Positions 24,379-32,376 of a DNA stretch of 64,000 nucleotides are shown here, one piece after another. The notes below the pieces were generated by a model. It searched no databases and had not been told where the DNA came from. It saw only the letters and a program-made list of their open reading frames with translations. A program made the position numbers and the translations under genes. Numbering within the stretch: the first letter of the stretch is position 1; each line of letters begins with the position of its first letter. Source of the stretch: Actinomycetota bacterium (GTDB taxonomy: Bacteria; Actinomycetota; Geothermincolia; Geothermincolales; RBG-13-55-18); assembly GCA_040757835.1 (NCBI GenBank), contig JBFLWJ010000001.1:394735-458734 (forward strand), read 5' to 3'.

Positions 24379-24454
24379 GCGGGAGAGCCCGGGGAGCGAT
24401 CGAAGGCCGCATGGCAGAAGCCGGGGCGGTACGAGATAAAAGGGGTTGGTGAGG

Positions 24455-26128
24455 ATGGAGGAGAACGATAAGATCCGGCAGGCGGAAGAGGAATGGAAGA
24501 AGGACAAAGAGCGGTGGGCCGAGCGCAGGGACGAATTCGTGAGCGACGCCGGTATCGAGGTGAAAGACCTGTATACGCCCCTGGACACGGAGGGGATAGA
24601 CTACCTCGAGGACATCGGGTTTCCCGGCCAGCCACCATTCGTCCGGGGCGTGTACCCGACCATGTACCGGGGCAGGCTCTGGACCATTCGCATGTTCTCC
24701 GGCCACGGCACGCCGGAGGAGACCAATCAGCGCTGGAAGATGCTCTATGAGGAAGGGGAGACCGGGTTCTCAGCCGCCGTCGATTCGCTGACCTTCTCGG
24801 GCGTGGACCCGGACCAGGAGGTTGAAGGAGCCGCGCACGAGGTAGGGAAGGAAGGAGTGCCGCTCTTTTCCATACGGGGGATGAAGGCCCTTGCCGAAGA
24901 CCTGCCGCTGGACAAGATGAGCGTAGCCCTGGTGGTGGAGCCCATGACCTCGGCGGCCATCACTTCCATGTACTTCAACGTCCTCAAAGAACGGGGCCTG
25001 CGCAAGGAGCAGTTTTCGGGCACCACCCAGAACGATATCCTCACCATGACCATCGGCTACATCCCCTGGGGCTCTTTGAGGCCCGCCGACCTGCTCAAGC
25101 TGGCATGCGATCTCATCGAGTACTGCACCGCCATGGGCGAGGCGCCGCGCTGGAACCCCATCAACTTCACCACCTACAACTACCGCGAGGGGGGCATAGA
25201 TGCGGTGCAGGAGATAGCCATGGGGCTGGCCAACGCCGTGGCGCACATCGATGAGCTGCTGCGGCGGGGTTGGAAGATCGACGATTTCGTACACCGCCTG
25301 GCATTCCACCTCTCGGCTCACCGCGATTTCTTCGAGGAGATTGCGAAGTACCGTGCCGCGCGCAAGCTCTGGTACCGCTTGATGAAGGAGCGTTATCAGC
25401 CTGAAAACCCCGACGCCTACCGCTTCCGCTTCCACGTGCAGACCGCCGGAAGCTCCCTCACCGCCCAGCAGCCGATGGTCAATATAATCCGTACCGCCTA
25501 CCAGGCCCTGGAGGCGGTCCTCGGCGGCACGCAGTCCCTGCACACCAACTCGTACGACGAGGCCATCTGCCTGCCGTCGGAGGAGTCGGTACGCCTGGCC
25601 GTGCGCACCCAGGAACTGATCCAGGAGGAGACCGGGGTGGCCTCGGTCGTCGATCCCTTGGCGGGGTCCTACTACGTGGAATCCCTCACCAGGGAACTGG
25701 AGGAGCGCATCTGGGAATACTTCATGCGCATCGAGGAGATGGGCGGCGTGGTCGAGGCCCTGAACACGGGCTGGCTGTTCAATGAGATGAGCAAGGCTTT
25801 CAACAAGCGCCGGCGCGACCAGGAGAGCGGCAGGGAGAGCATCATCGGGGTGAACTGTTACGTCATGGAGGGGGAGGACCCAACGCCGCCTTTCCGCACC
25901 AACCCCCGCGCCGCCGAGATAGAGAAGAAGAGGCTGGCGGACCTGCGCGCTGAGCGGGACAATGCGAAGGTCTCGGTCCTCCTCGACCAGCTTCGATCAG
26001 TCTGCGAGAAGCGGGAGAACGTGCTGCCGGTGGTCAGGGAACTCACCGCTGCCGGCGCGTCCCTGGGGGAGATAACCGGCGTGTACCGCGAGATATGGGG
26101 CATCTGGCAGTTGCCTTTCGTGGCTTGA
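24455..26128 (+). CDS. Divergent methylmalonyl-CoA-mutase-type acyl-CoA mutase, large (catalytic) subunit
   Basis: A 557-residue catalytic barrel subunit of a B12-dependent acyl-CoA mutase. Family motifs are FVRGVYPTMYRGRLWTIR (residues 62-79), GTTQNDIL (189-196), RFHVQTAGSSLTAQQP and GGTQSLHTNSYDEA. Two conserved methylmalonyl-CoA mutase positions differ in a by-eye alignment: the active-site His of GYHxxEAG is Asn242 (TYNYREGG), and the carboxylate-binding Arg region (PSMR) reads as Lys. The substrate is therefore probably not methylmalonyl-CoA. It lacks a B12 domain; the next gene supplies one. ATG 24455 is one of three close start options. Confidence 0.9.
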   Translation: MEENDKIRQAEEEWKKDKERWAERRDEFVSDAGIEVKDLYTPLDTEGIDYLEDIGFPGQPPFVRGVYPTMYRGRLWTIRMFSGHGTPEETNQRWKMLYEEGETGFSAAVDSLTFSGVDPDQEVEGAAHEVGKEGVPLFSIRGMKALAEDLPLDKMSVALVVEPMTSAAITSMYFNVLKERGLRKEQFSGTTQNDILTMTIGYIPWGSLRPADLLKLACDLIEYCTAMGEAPRWNPINFTTYNYREGGIDAVQEIAMGLANAVAHIDELLRRGWKIDDFVHRLAFHLSAHRDFFEEIAKYRAARKLWYRLMKERYQPENPDAYRFRFHVQTAGSSLTAQQPMVNIIRTAYQALEAVLGGTQSLHTNSYDEAICLPSEESVRLAVRTQELIQEETGVASVVDPLAGSYYVESLTRELEERIWEYFMRIEEMGGVVEALNTGWLFNEMSKAFNKRRRDQESGRESIIGVNCYVMEGEDPTPPFRTNPRAAEIEKKRLADLRAERDNAKVSVLLDQLRSVCEKRENVLPVVRELTAAGASLGEITGVYREIWGIWQLPFVA

Positions 26129-26143
26129 ATAGGGGGTGGATAC

Positions 26144-26551
26144 GTGGATAGGAAGATCAGGGTACTGCTGTTCAAGCCGGGCCTGGACGGGCACTGGCGC
26201 GGAATTATGACCGTTTCCAAGGCGCTTTCCGAGGCCGGCATGGAGACCATCTTCTTCGGCTTCAAGAACGTCAAGGGAGTAGTGGAGGCGGCCATACAGG
26301 AGGACGTGGACGTCATAGGGTTTTCCGTGCATTCCGGGGCACACCTGGAATGGAGCCGCGAGATCGTCACCGAACTCGAGCAACAGGGCGCGCGCGATGA
26401 TTTCCTGTTGCTCATCGGGGGGGTCTTCCCCGAGCAGGACCATGCCGAGCTACGGGAGATCGGTATAGACGGGGTCTTCGGACCCGCCACGGCCACCCAG
26501 GACATCGTCGATTTCATAATGGAAAGGCTCAGGCAGAGGGAGGCCGTATGA
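26144..26551 (+). CDS. Acyl-CoA mutase, B12-binding small subunit
   Basis: A 135-residue cobalamin-binding domain. The signature DxHxxG is present as DGHWRG (residues 15-20), with His17 as the expected lower axial ligand. VIGFSVHSGAH and LLIGGVFPEQDHAEL provide the other B12-binding loops. It begins with GTG 15 bases after the large subunit, so the two form a split mutase like the isobutyryl-CoA and 2-hydroxyisobutyryl-CoA mutases. No MeaB-type G-protein chaperone gene is in the window. Confidence 0.93.
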   Translation: MDRKIRVLLFKPGLDGHWRGIMTVSKALSEAGMETIFFGFKNVKGVVEAAIQEDVDVIGFSVHSGAHLEWSREIVTELEQQGARDDFLLLIGGVFPEQDHAELREIGIDGVFGPATATQDIVDFIMERLRQREAV

Positions 26552-26642
26552 CCCGGGCCGCCGCCAGACGGGCGCTGCCACCATACGGGCGGGGCCAGAC
26601 GGCAGATGCAAGTCTGGTCACCAGGTTTAAGGAGGTCGGCTG

Positions 26643-27908
26643 ATGACAGGTAAGAGAAAGTTGGGCAGGGGAGTCGCGATCGTCGGAGCGGGCATGTCGA
26701 ACTTCGGCATGTTCCCAGACAAGGACTCCAAGGACGTCTTCGCCGAGGCCTTCAGCGAGATGATCGCCGGCGTGGACAAGGGCTTCGACCCCGCTGACAT
26801 TCAGGCCGCCTGGATCGGCAACTTCAGTAACGATTTCTTCGTGCACCAGGCGCACTGGGGGCCGATAATCGCCGACCTGACGGGCATCGCTCCCAAGGCT
26901 GTGACCAGGACCGAGGGTGCCTGCGCCTCCAGCACCCTGGCGATGCGGGACGGCCTCATGGCCATCGCCTCCGGCATGTACGATATAGTCCTGGCGGGAG
27001 GGGTGGAGGAGATGTCCAAGTGTACGACGGAGGAGGTCACCGAGGGCCTGGCCCTGGCCACCTCCCCCTATGAGGGCGATGCGGGTTATACCTTCCCGGG
27101 GGTCTTCGGGGCCCTGGCCACGGCATATTTCAACAAGTACGGGGCCGGGCGCGAGCACCTCATGAACATCACCATCAAGAGCCATGAGAACGCCCCCCTC
27201 AATCCCAAGGGCCAGTTCAAGCAGACCATCAAGGACCTCATGGAGGCCAGAAAGGCGAAGGCGGAGAAGAAGGGGCTGCCCGTCCCCGGCTGGGCCGACG
27301 AGAAGGAGGCCTTGTGGGACCCGGCCTTCAATCCGCCGGTAGCCTGGCCCATGCACCTCTACGACTGCTGCCCCATCAGCGACGGGGCAAGCTGCGTGCT
27401 CATGGTCGCCGAGGAGCTGGCCAAAGACTTCACGGACGATCCCATCTACGTGGTGGGGTTCGGCCAGGGCAGCGGCAGGGGCCTGCATGCCTGCCCCAGC
27501 CTGACCTCGTTCGAGGCCAACAAGAACGCCGCCAAGGAGGCCTACGGCATGTCCGGGCTGAAGCCACGGGACATCCAGTTCGCGGAGGTGCACGACTGTT
27601 TCAGCATCGCCGAGCTGATCCACATCGAGGACCTGGGTTTCTTCGAGGCGGGGGAGGGGTACAAGGCCATCGCCGAGGGCGAGACGAGAAGGGACGGGCG
27701 CATGCCCATCAACACCTCGGGGGGGCTTAAGTGCAAAGGGCACCCCGTGGGGGCCACGGGCACGGCCCAGATGTTCGAGATATGGAAGCAACTGCGGGGA
27801 GAGGCGGGGGAGAGGCAGATCCCGGGAAGGGATCTCTATATCGGTGCCACCCAGAACCTGGGCGGCACCGGCGGCACCTGCACCTTCACCATCTTCGAGA
27901 GGAGGTAG
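26643..27908 (+). CDS. SCP-x-type thiolase
   Basis: A thiolase of the sterol-carrier-protein-x class, about 421 residues. The nucleophile is Cys94 in TEGACASSTLA. The late motifs VHDCFSIAELIHIEDLG and NTSGGLKCKGHPVGATG carry the other catalytic residues. Proteins of this class cleave 3-ketoacyl-CoA and usually need a DUF35/OB-fold partner, which is encoded next. AAGGAGG precedes the ATG. A 91-base gap separates it from the mutase. Confidence 0.92.
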   Translation: MTGKRKLGRGVAIVGAGMSNFGMFPDKDSKDVFAEAFSEMIAGVDKGFDPADIQAAWIGNFSNDFFVHQAHWGPIIADLTGIAPKAVTRTEGACASSTLAMRDGLMAIASGMYDIVLAGGVEEMSKCTTEEVTEGLALATSPYEGDAGYTFPGVFGALATAYFNKYGAGREHLMNITIKSHENAPLNPKGQFKQTIKDLMEARKAKAEKKGLPVPGWADEKEALWDPAFNPPVAWPMHLYDCCPISDGASCVLMVAEELAKDFTDDPIYVVGFGQGSGRGLHACPSLTSFEANKNAAKEAYGMSGLKPRDIQFAEVHDCFSIAELIHIEDLGFFEAGEGYKAIAEGETRRDGRMPINTSGGLKCKGHPVGATGTAQMFEIWKQLRGEAGERQIPGRDLYIGATQNLGGTGGTCTFTIFERR

Positions 27909-27912
27909 GGCG

Positions 27913-28329
27913 ATGGAAGAGCGTCCTTTCAGCGATATCTCTTACCGGCAGTTCCTGAGCGAGGGCAAGTTCATGGGATCCAGGTGCAGGAAGTGCGGCG
28001 AGCTCTACGTGCCGCCGCGCCATTTCTGCATCGCCTGCCGCAGTGACGACATGGAGTGGCACGAGATGGTCGGGGAAGGCGAGCTGGCCGCCTTCACCTG
28101 CATATTCGTGGCGCCGCCCCACATGGTCGAACTGGGTTATGACCGCAGGAACCCCTATTGCACCGGGGTCGTCACCCTGAAGGAAGGCCCGAGGATCGTA
28201 GCCCGCATCGAGGGGGTCGACGCGGCCAGGCCGGAGTCCATCGCCATAGGCACCCCAATGAAGTCGGACTTCATCCGCCTGGGCGAGGGGGAAGGGGCCA
28301 AGACCCTGCTGGCCTTCAGGCCCAGCTGA
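27913..28329 (+). CDS. OB-fold/zinc-ribbon (DUF35) thiolase partner
   Basis: A 138-residue protein. The rubredoxin-like zinc ribbon is CRKC (residues about 22-25) and CIAC (about 37-40), followed by an OB-fold domain (GELAAFTCIFVAPP, YCTGVVTLKEGPRIVARIEG). DUF35 proteins bind and activate SCP-x thiolases and related hydratases, and this gene starts four bases after the thiolase stop. It is the last gene of the cluster. Confidence 0.9.
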   Translation: MEERPFSDISYRQFLSEGKFMGSRCRKCGELYVPPRHFCIACRSDDMEWHEMVGEGELAAFTCIFVAPPHMVELGYDRRNPYCTGVVTLKEGPRIVARIEGVDAARPESIAIGTPMKSDFIRLGEGEGAKTLLAFRPS

Positions 28330-28449
28330 GACCGGCATAGAAAACGGTGCTGGACGTAGGCCGCAGCCCGGCCCGCGAGTGAGATATGGCTGCCGGGGGC
28401 TTTCAGGCCGGTCTCGTAGGCAGGGAGAAGGTGCCGGCTCGGCCGCGCG

Positions 28450-29508
28450 TCAGGAGGCCTCCCGGGAAGCTTTGAGGCTCAAGATCAAGGTGCCGCCGTC
28501 GCGCCGGTAGGCCAGATCCGAGCTGCCCCCGCTCAGGAGATCGAAGATGCCCTGCAGCATGCCGGCCACCAGCAGGGGAGGGAGGGCGTTCTCCACCACC
28601 ACCCGGAGGCTGCCGCGCTCCAGTTCGAACTCGACCACGTTGCCCATGCCGCGGAGTGCGACCTGGCGGGTCAGGTAACTCGGGTCCCGGCGGACCTCTT
28701 CCTGGCCAAGGACCTCCACGACGTATCGTCGCTGCGCCTCGACGATGGTCCTGGGCAACTCCTCGCCCAGTTCCGCTTCCAGTTCGCGGAATACGGATTC
28801 CACGCCCTCTGCTCCCAGGATGGCCATGCGCCTTCCCGTCGCCTTGTCGGTGATGGACCCGTCATCGACGTCCCAGCGATAGTCCTTGAAGTCGAGGGGC
28901 AGGCCGCATTCCGGGCAGCGCTGGTAGGAGATGGCGCCGGGCTTGCGCGGCAGGACGACGCGCTCCAGGCGCTGCGCCATCTCTTCAACCTCGGCGCCGG
29001 GGACGACCCGTATCGCCAGGCCGTCATCGCGCTCCTCGTAAGTGACCTCGGCCGGCAGGCCCTCCACCACGTTGAAGACCCCCGCTATGTCCCCGCTGAA
29101 GAAGATGCGGCTGTAGGTATTGCGCGCATGGATCTCGAGGAACTCTCCCGGTTTGAAGTCGAGCAACTCGTAGTGGCCGTAACCCAGGAGGGCGCCGCGC
29201 TTGGCGATGGTCTCGTAGACCTTGCGGCGCAGCAGGGCCTTGATGATCACCAGCTTCATCCCCGAGAACATGCCGCTGGCGTAGTTGAAGGTCGATTTGC
29301 GTTTGCCCTCGATGGCGATACGGTCGATGGGTATGCCCACCAGTTCGGAGATGTTGGCGAGCAGGAGGTTGATGCCCTCGGTCTCGTAGAATATGACCCG
29401 GTGGTCCGGGTTCTTCTTCTGGGATATGGAACCGTCGGAGTTCCAGTCGTGTTCGCGGGAGAACTCCCTGGGTACCCCGCAGCTCCCGCAAACCTTTACC
29501 TTGGCCAT
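28450..29508 (-). CDS. Internally duplicated zinc-ribbon protein of unknown function
   Basis: I do not recognise the family. The protein has two similar halves. Each opens with a CxxC pair (CGSCGVPREF near residue 7; CPECGLPLDF near 200), then a W-[ND]-x-D-[DG] and GSI element (HDWNSDGSI, YRWDVDDGSI), then an alpha/beta segment (TEGINLLLANI; AEGVESVFREL), and ends in a beta-rich piece. This points to tandem duplication of a unit of about 180 residues. ATG 29508 follows GGGAGGAG; the upstream ATG 29541 has no such site. It is convergent with the acyl-CoA cluster and probably monocistronic. Confidence 0.75.
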   Translation of the reverse strand: MAKVKVCGSCGVPREFSREHDWNSDGSISQKKNPDHRVIFYETEGINLLLANISELVGIPIDRIAIEGKRKSTFNYASGMFSGMKLVIIKALLRRKVYETIAKRGALLGYGHYELLDFKPGEFLEIHARNTYSRIFFSGDIAGVFNVVEGLPAEVTYEERDDGLAIRVVPGAEVEEMAQRLERVVLPRKPGAISYQRCPECGLPLDFKDYRWDVDDGSITDKATGRRMAILGAEGVESVFRELEAELGEELPRTIVEAQRRYVVEVLGQEEVRRDPSYLTRQVALRGMGNVVEFELERGSLRVVVENALPPLLVAGMLQGIFDLLSGGSSDLAYRRDGGTLILSLKASREAS

Positions 29509-30029
29509 GTTCTCCTCCCGGCAGACGATGTCGCCCATCAATGAGGCGCCCCGGCCCTGATAGGAACCAGTATAAGCGTTACTCTCCGGTATTGAAATAA
29601 AAGGGGTTACATATATACATGTCTGTATATATCGTACGTTTTGATGCTTTGAGCGTCGTCTCAGGGACTAATGGGCCGTCCCGTCCCACGCAAAGCAAAA
29701 AGGGCTGCCGCTCCGCGATGTCTTCAGCCGTGGCGGGAGCGGAAGGCGGTGCCGGTCCGGGTGGCGGAGCGGCGGTCTGCAACGAAAGGGCCGGTGACGG
29801 TCAGGAGAGCCGAGATGGAGGCGATGCGTGAAAGCCCCGCCGGGAGGCAACACGGCTATTATGTCCGTGGACATACGTGAAAAAGGGGTGGCGCGCCAGG
29901 AGAGAGCGGTCGAGAAGCCGACGGTCAGTTCCTAACGGCCCCCGGGAGGTTAGCTGCTGAAGCTAGAGTGGACGCGACGCCCACCTCGATAACGCCGATA
30001 ATATATCTTATGTAAAGTTTATATTCTTG
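29509..30029. other. Intergenic region upstream of the duplicated zinc-ribbon gene
   Basis: About 520 bases without a credible gene. Both short open frames on the + strand (29619-29831, 29671-29880) look like random GC-rich sequence. The region holds a perfect palindrome at 29611-29632. A sequence resembling the 3' B12 box of cobalamin riboswitches (GTCAGGAGAGCC, near 29800) lacks the rest of the fold and has no gene downstream on its strand. Confidence 0.3.
29611..29632. promoter_or_regulatory. Perfect 9-bp inverted repeat (operator-like)
   Basis: ATATATACA and TGTATATAT flank a TGTC spacer. The site is about 100 bases upstream of the minus-strand zinc-ribbon gene and stands out as an AT-rich island. 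The symmetry fits a dimeric regulator, probably a winged-helix or TetR/GntR-type protein. No target is proven. Confidence 0.45.
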
Positions 30030-30056
30030 AGGGAGGCCCGGCCGGGCCGGGCCTCC
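30030..30056 (-). terminator. Terminator after the acyl-CoA synthetase gene
   Basis: An 11-bp perfect stem, GGGAGGCCCGG with CCGGGCCTCCC, and a 5-base loop, lies 28 bases after the synthetase stop. On the minus strand it is followed by an AT-rich stretch (TCAAGAATATAAAC) rather than a pure T-run. Confidence 0.65.
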
Positions 30057-30083
30057 CTTCATTCTCGTGCCGCGCGAGCAGGC

Positions 30084-31805
30084 TCAGATCTTGAAGTCCT
30101 GGGCCTGGTCGCGCAGTTCCCTGCGGAGGATCTTCCCCGCTCCGCTTGCGGGAAGGGCCTCGACGATACGTATCAACCTGATCTTCTTATAGGCTGCCAG
30201 CTTGGCGTTGGCGTATTCCAGGAGTTCCTCCTCGCTGGTTTGCGCACCCGGTTTGAGCTCTACGAAGGCGACGGGGATGTCTCCGGCCCGCTCGTCGTAC
30301 TTCCCCACCACGGCGGACTGCGCCACGGCGGGGTGGTCGTTGATGACGTCCTCGAGGTCGCGGGGGTAGACATTATAGCCCTTGTAGATGAGCATGTCCT
30401 TCTTGCGGTCGACGATGTAGAGATAGCCGTCCTCGTCGAAGCGGCCGATGTCTCCGGTGTACAGCCAGCCGTCCTTGAGCACCTGCGCCGTCTCCTCCGG
30501 CCTGTTCCAGTATCCCTGCATCACCTGCGGCCCCTTGATGCAGATCTCCCCTATCTCGCCCACCGGCACCTCGGTCACGCCGTCCTCGGCGTCCCTGAGT
30601 ACGATCTCGGTGTCCGGGATGGGCAGCCCGACGGAGCCGAGGCGGAAACCCTCCCGGCTGGGAGGGTTGGCGCAACAGCCCATGGTGCACTCGGAGAGCC
30701 CGTAGGCCTCGCAGATGACACCGGGTATCTTCTCCTGCATGGTCTCCAGGAGGTGCTGCGGTATCGGGGCCGCCCCGGAGACGACCAGCTTGACCCCGCT
30801 CATGTCGGTCTCCTTGAACAACGGGTTCTCCACCAGGGGCACGAAGAGCTGGGGGGCGCCCCCGAAGACGGTGGCGCCATACTTGGGTATGGCCTGCAGG
30901 TATTCCGTGGGCTCGAAGCGCGGGAATACCACCAGGGTATTGCCGCCACTGAGCTGCATGGAGAGGTAGCCGATGACGCCCATGGCGTGGAACCAGGGTA
31001 CGACGATGAGAGAGACCTCTACTCCCTGCCCCAGGATATGGTCCTCCTCCCGGTCGCCTTCCATGCGCTTGGTCATGAACTTGCCGTCCTGGTAGTCGAT
31101 ATCTCCGCCAAAGAACCAGTACGCGAACTGGCAGCAGTTCACCACCGCGTTATAATGGGTGATCATCACGCCCTTGGGCGTGCCGGTGGTGCCGCCCGTG
31201 TAGGCGATGTGGGCCAGGTCCTCCTTGGGGTTGAACTCTATCTCGGGCGGCTCGGCCGGATATTCGGCGAGCAGGGCCGCGAAATCGAGGGTCCCCTCGG
31301 GCACCGGCTGTTTCTGAAGCATCTTCACGGGCGCGGTGAGGGGCGGATAGGCATCCGCCAGGCTGACGAGGATTGTCCTCTTCACCGGGCTGTTGGGGAT
31401 CACCTGCTGTGGCACCGTGAAGAGCATGTCCAGGCCGATGAAGGTCTCCACCCCCGCGTCGTTGAGCTCGAAGTCGATCTCCCGGTCCGCCAGCAGGGGG
31501 CTCATGGGGACGAAGATGGCACCGGCCTTGAGCAGCCCGTAGTAGGCGATGGCGAAATGGGGAGAGTTGGGCAGGTGGACGCCCACCCGGTCCCCCTTCT
31601 TCACCCCCAAGGCCGCCAGGGCGGTGGCGAAGCGGTCGGACAGGGTGTCAAGTTCCTGGTAGGTCATCTCCATGCCACCGAAGATGATGGCGTTGCGCCA
31701 GGGCCACTGCAGCACCGCTGAGCGCAGGAGTTGCTGGATCGGCACCTCCGGGTAGCTCAGGTTCCTGAAAACACCTTTGGGCCAGTACTTGAAGTTCTTT
31801 TCCAT
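30084..31805 (-). CDS. Long-chain acyl-CoA synthetase (AMP-binding family)
   Basis: Activates a carboxylic acid to acyl-CoA via an acyl-adenylate. The P-loop motif is YTGGTTGTPKGV; the A5 region YGLSECTMG, the A7 region YTGDIGRFDEDGYLYIVDR and the C-terminal Lys region (LPASGAGKILRRELR) complete an intact ANL enzyme of 573 residues. ATG 31805 follows GGGAGGGAG. It is separate from the 22-28 kb cluster but could feed acyl-CoA into it. The chain-length class is inferred from overall similarity only. Confidence 0.92.
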   Translation of the reverse strand: MEKNFKYWPKGVFRNLSYPEVPIQQLLRSAVLQWPWRNAIIFGGMEMTYQELDTLSDRFATALAALGVKKGDRVGVHLPNSPHFAIAYYGLLKAGAIFVPMSPLLADREIDFELNDAGVETFIGLDMLFTVPQQVIPNSPVKRTILVSLADAYPPLTAPVKMLQKQPVPEGTLDFAALLAEYPAEPPEIEFNPKEDLAHIAYTGGTTGTPKGVMITHYNAVVNCCQFAYWFFGGDIDYQDGKFMTKRMEGDREEDHILGQGVEVSLIVVPWFHAMGVIGYLSMQLSGGNTLVVFPRFEPTEYLQAIPKYGATVFGGAPQLFVPLVENPLFKETDMSGVKLVVSGAAPIPQHLLETMQEKIPGVICEAYGLSECTMGCCANPPSREGFRLGSVGLPIPDTEIVLRDAEDGVTEVPVGEIGEICIKGPQVMQGYWNRPEETAQVLKDGWLYTGDIGRFDEDGYLYIVDRKKDMLIYKGYNVYPRDLEDVINDHPAVAQSAVVGKYDERAGDIPVAFVELKPGAQTSEEELLEYANAKLAAYKKIRLIRIVEALPASGAGKILRRELRDQAQDFKI

Positions 31806-32263
31806 GGTCTCCCTCCCCCATAGACTCCGTTTACCCTACCGGACAAGCCTGCTGATTACCCCGTCCCCGACCCCCGGAAGCATCCCCGCCGGTCAGCAGG
31901 CGGGAACAGTAAGAGATGTCGTCAGCGTGCTTGTGCCTGCCGTTTCTCAGCGCCTCTACCCCACCGCTCCCTCTTGCAGGTGCCACGATCAACGTGGCGG
32001 GAACGGTAAAGGTATCATAACCCAAAAGCAAAGGCCTTTCAAAACCGTATGGCCTGCCGCCTCCCTATGCGCCGTAGTGCCGGTCACCTGCCCGGCTTGC
32101 ACCGGGCGCCCACACACCCGGCCCGCGCAGACTCCTGGGGGTCCCGCCCCGCTCCGCGCGGGTAAGCAATACTACCAAAAAAGGCGATCCTTCATAAAAG
32201 CGCAGGTTCTCTAATACCAAAGGTCGATGGAAAGCTGTTGTACTTTGGCCGACAATATGTATA

Positions 32264-32278
32264 GGACTTTTAAAGTCC
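32264..32278. repeat. 15-base palindrome GGACTTT-T-AAAGTCC
   Basis: A perfect 7-bp inverted repeat around one central base, about 100 bases past the end of the minus-strand GAF-PAS gene. It may be an operator or a small stem in the transcript. Nothing else identifies it. Confidence 0.4.
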
Positions 32279-32290
32279 AACGCCCCACCC

Positions 32291-32324
32291 GGAAGGCAGC
32301 TGGCCCCTCAGGTCAGCTGCTTCC
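32291..32324 (-). terminator. Long imperfect hairpin after the GAF-PAS gene
   Basis: GGAAGGCAGCTGGCC can pair with GGTCAGCTGCTTCC, with one bulge and one wobble, around a 5-base loop. It sits about 52 bases past the end of the minus-strand gene. No T-run follows on either strand, so termination is uncertain. Confidence 0.4.
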
Positions 32325-32376
32325 AATTTGGGGAAAAGCGGGATAGTTGGGGTCGCATGGTTTTCGCAACCGGCCC

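Larger units (their letters stand above)
31806..32376. other. Intergenic region upstream of the acyl-CoA synthetase gene
   Basis: About 570 bases with no supported gene. It contains a 9-bp long-range inverted repeat (GCCTGCTGA near 31846, TCAGCAGGC near 31893). On the minus strand there is a hairpin CCCGGTGCAAGCCGGG (32091-32106) followed by CCGGCACT, recalling part of a cobalamin riboswitch core. An AT-palindrome (32264-32278) and a long imperfect hairpin (32291-32324) lie near the GAF-PAS gene end. Confidence 0.35.

Noticed and set aside
22240..24588. 782-codon open frame on the minus strand
   Set aside because: It is antisense to the SDR and acyl-CoA dehydrogenase genes, rich in His, Arg and Leu as expected of a GC-rich shadow frame, and shows no domain.
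29670..29720. ACGCAAAGC motif suggesting a c-di-GMP-I riboswitch
   Set aside because: Only one conserved block is present; the second conserved arm (GGTAGC-type) is missing and there is no downstream gene in the right direction.
29780..29830. B12-box-like sequence GTCAGGAGAGCC on the plus strand
   Set aside because: The rest of a cobalamin riboswitch could not be found upstream and no gene lies downstream on that strand before the convergent acyl-CoA synthetase.
29619..29880. Two small plus-strand frames in the 29.5-30.0 kb gap
   Set aside because: Composition looks random, the frames overlap each other and no homology is apparent.
30027..31721. 564-codon open frame on the plus strand
   Set aside because: Exact antisense of the acyl-CoA synthetase, which has complete ANL motifs; the plus frame has none.
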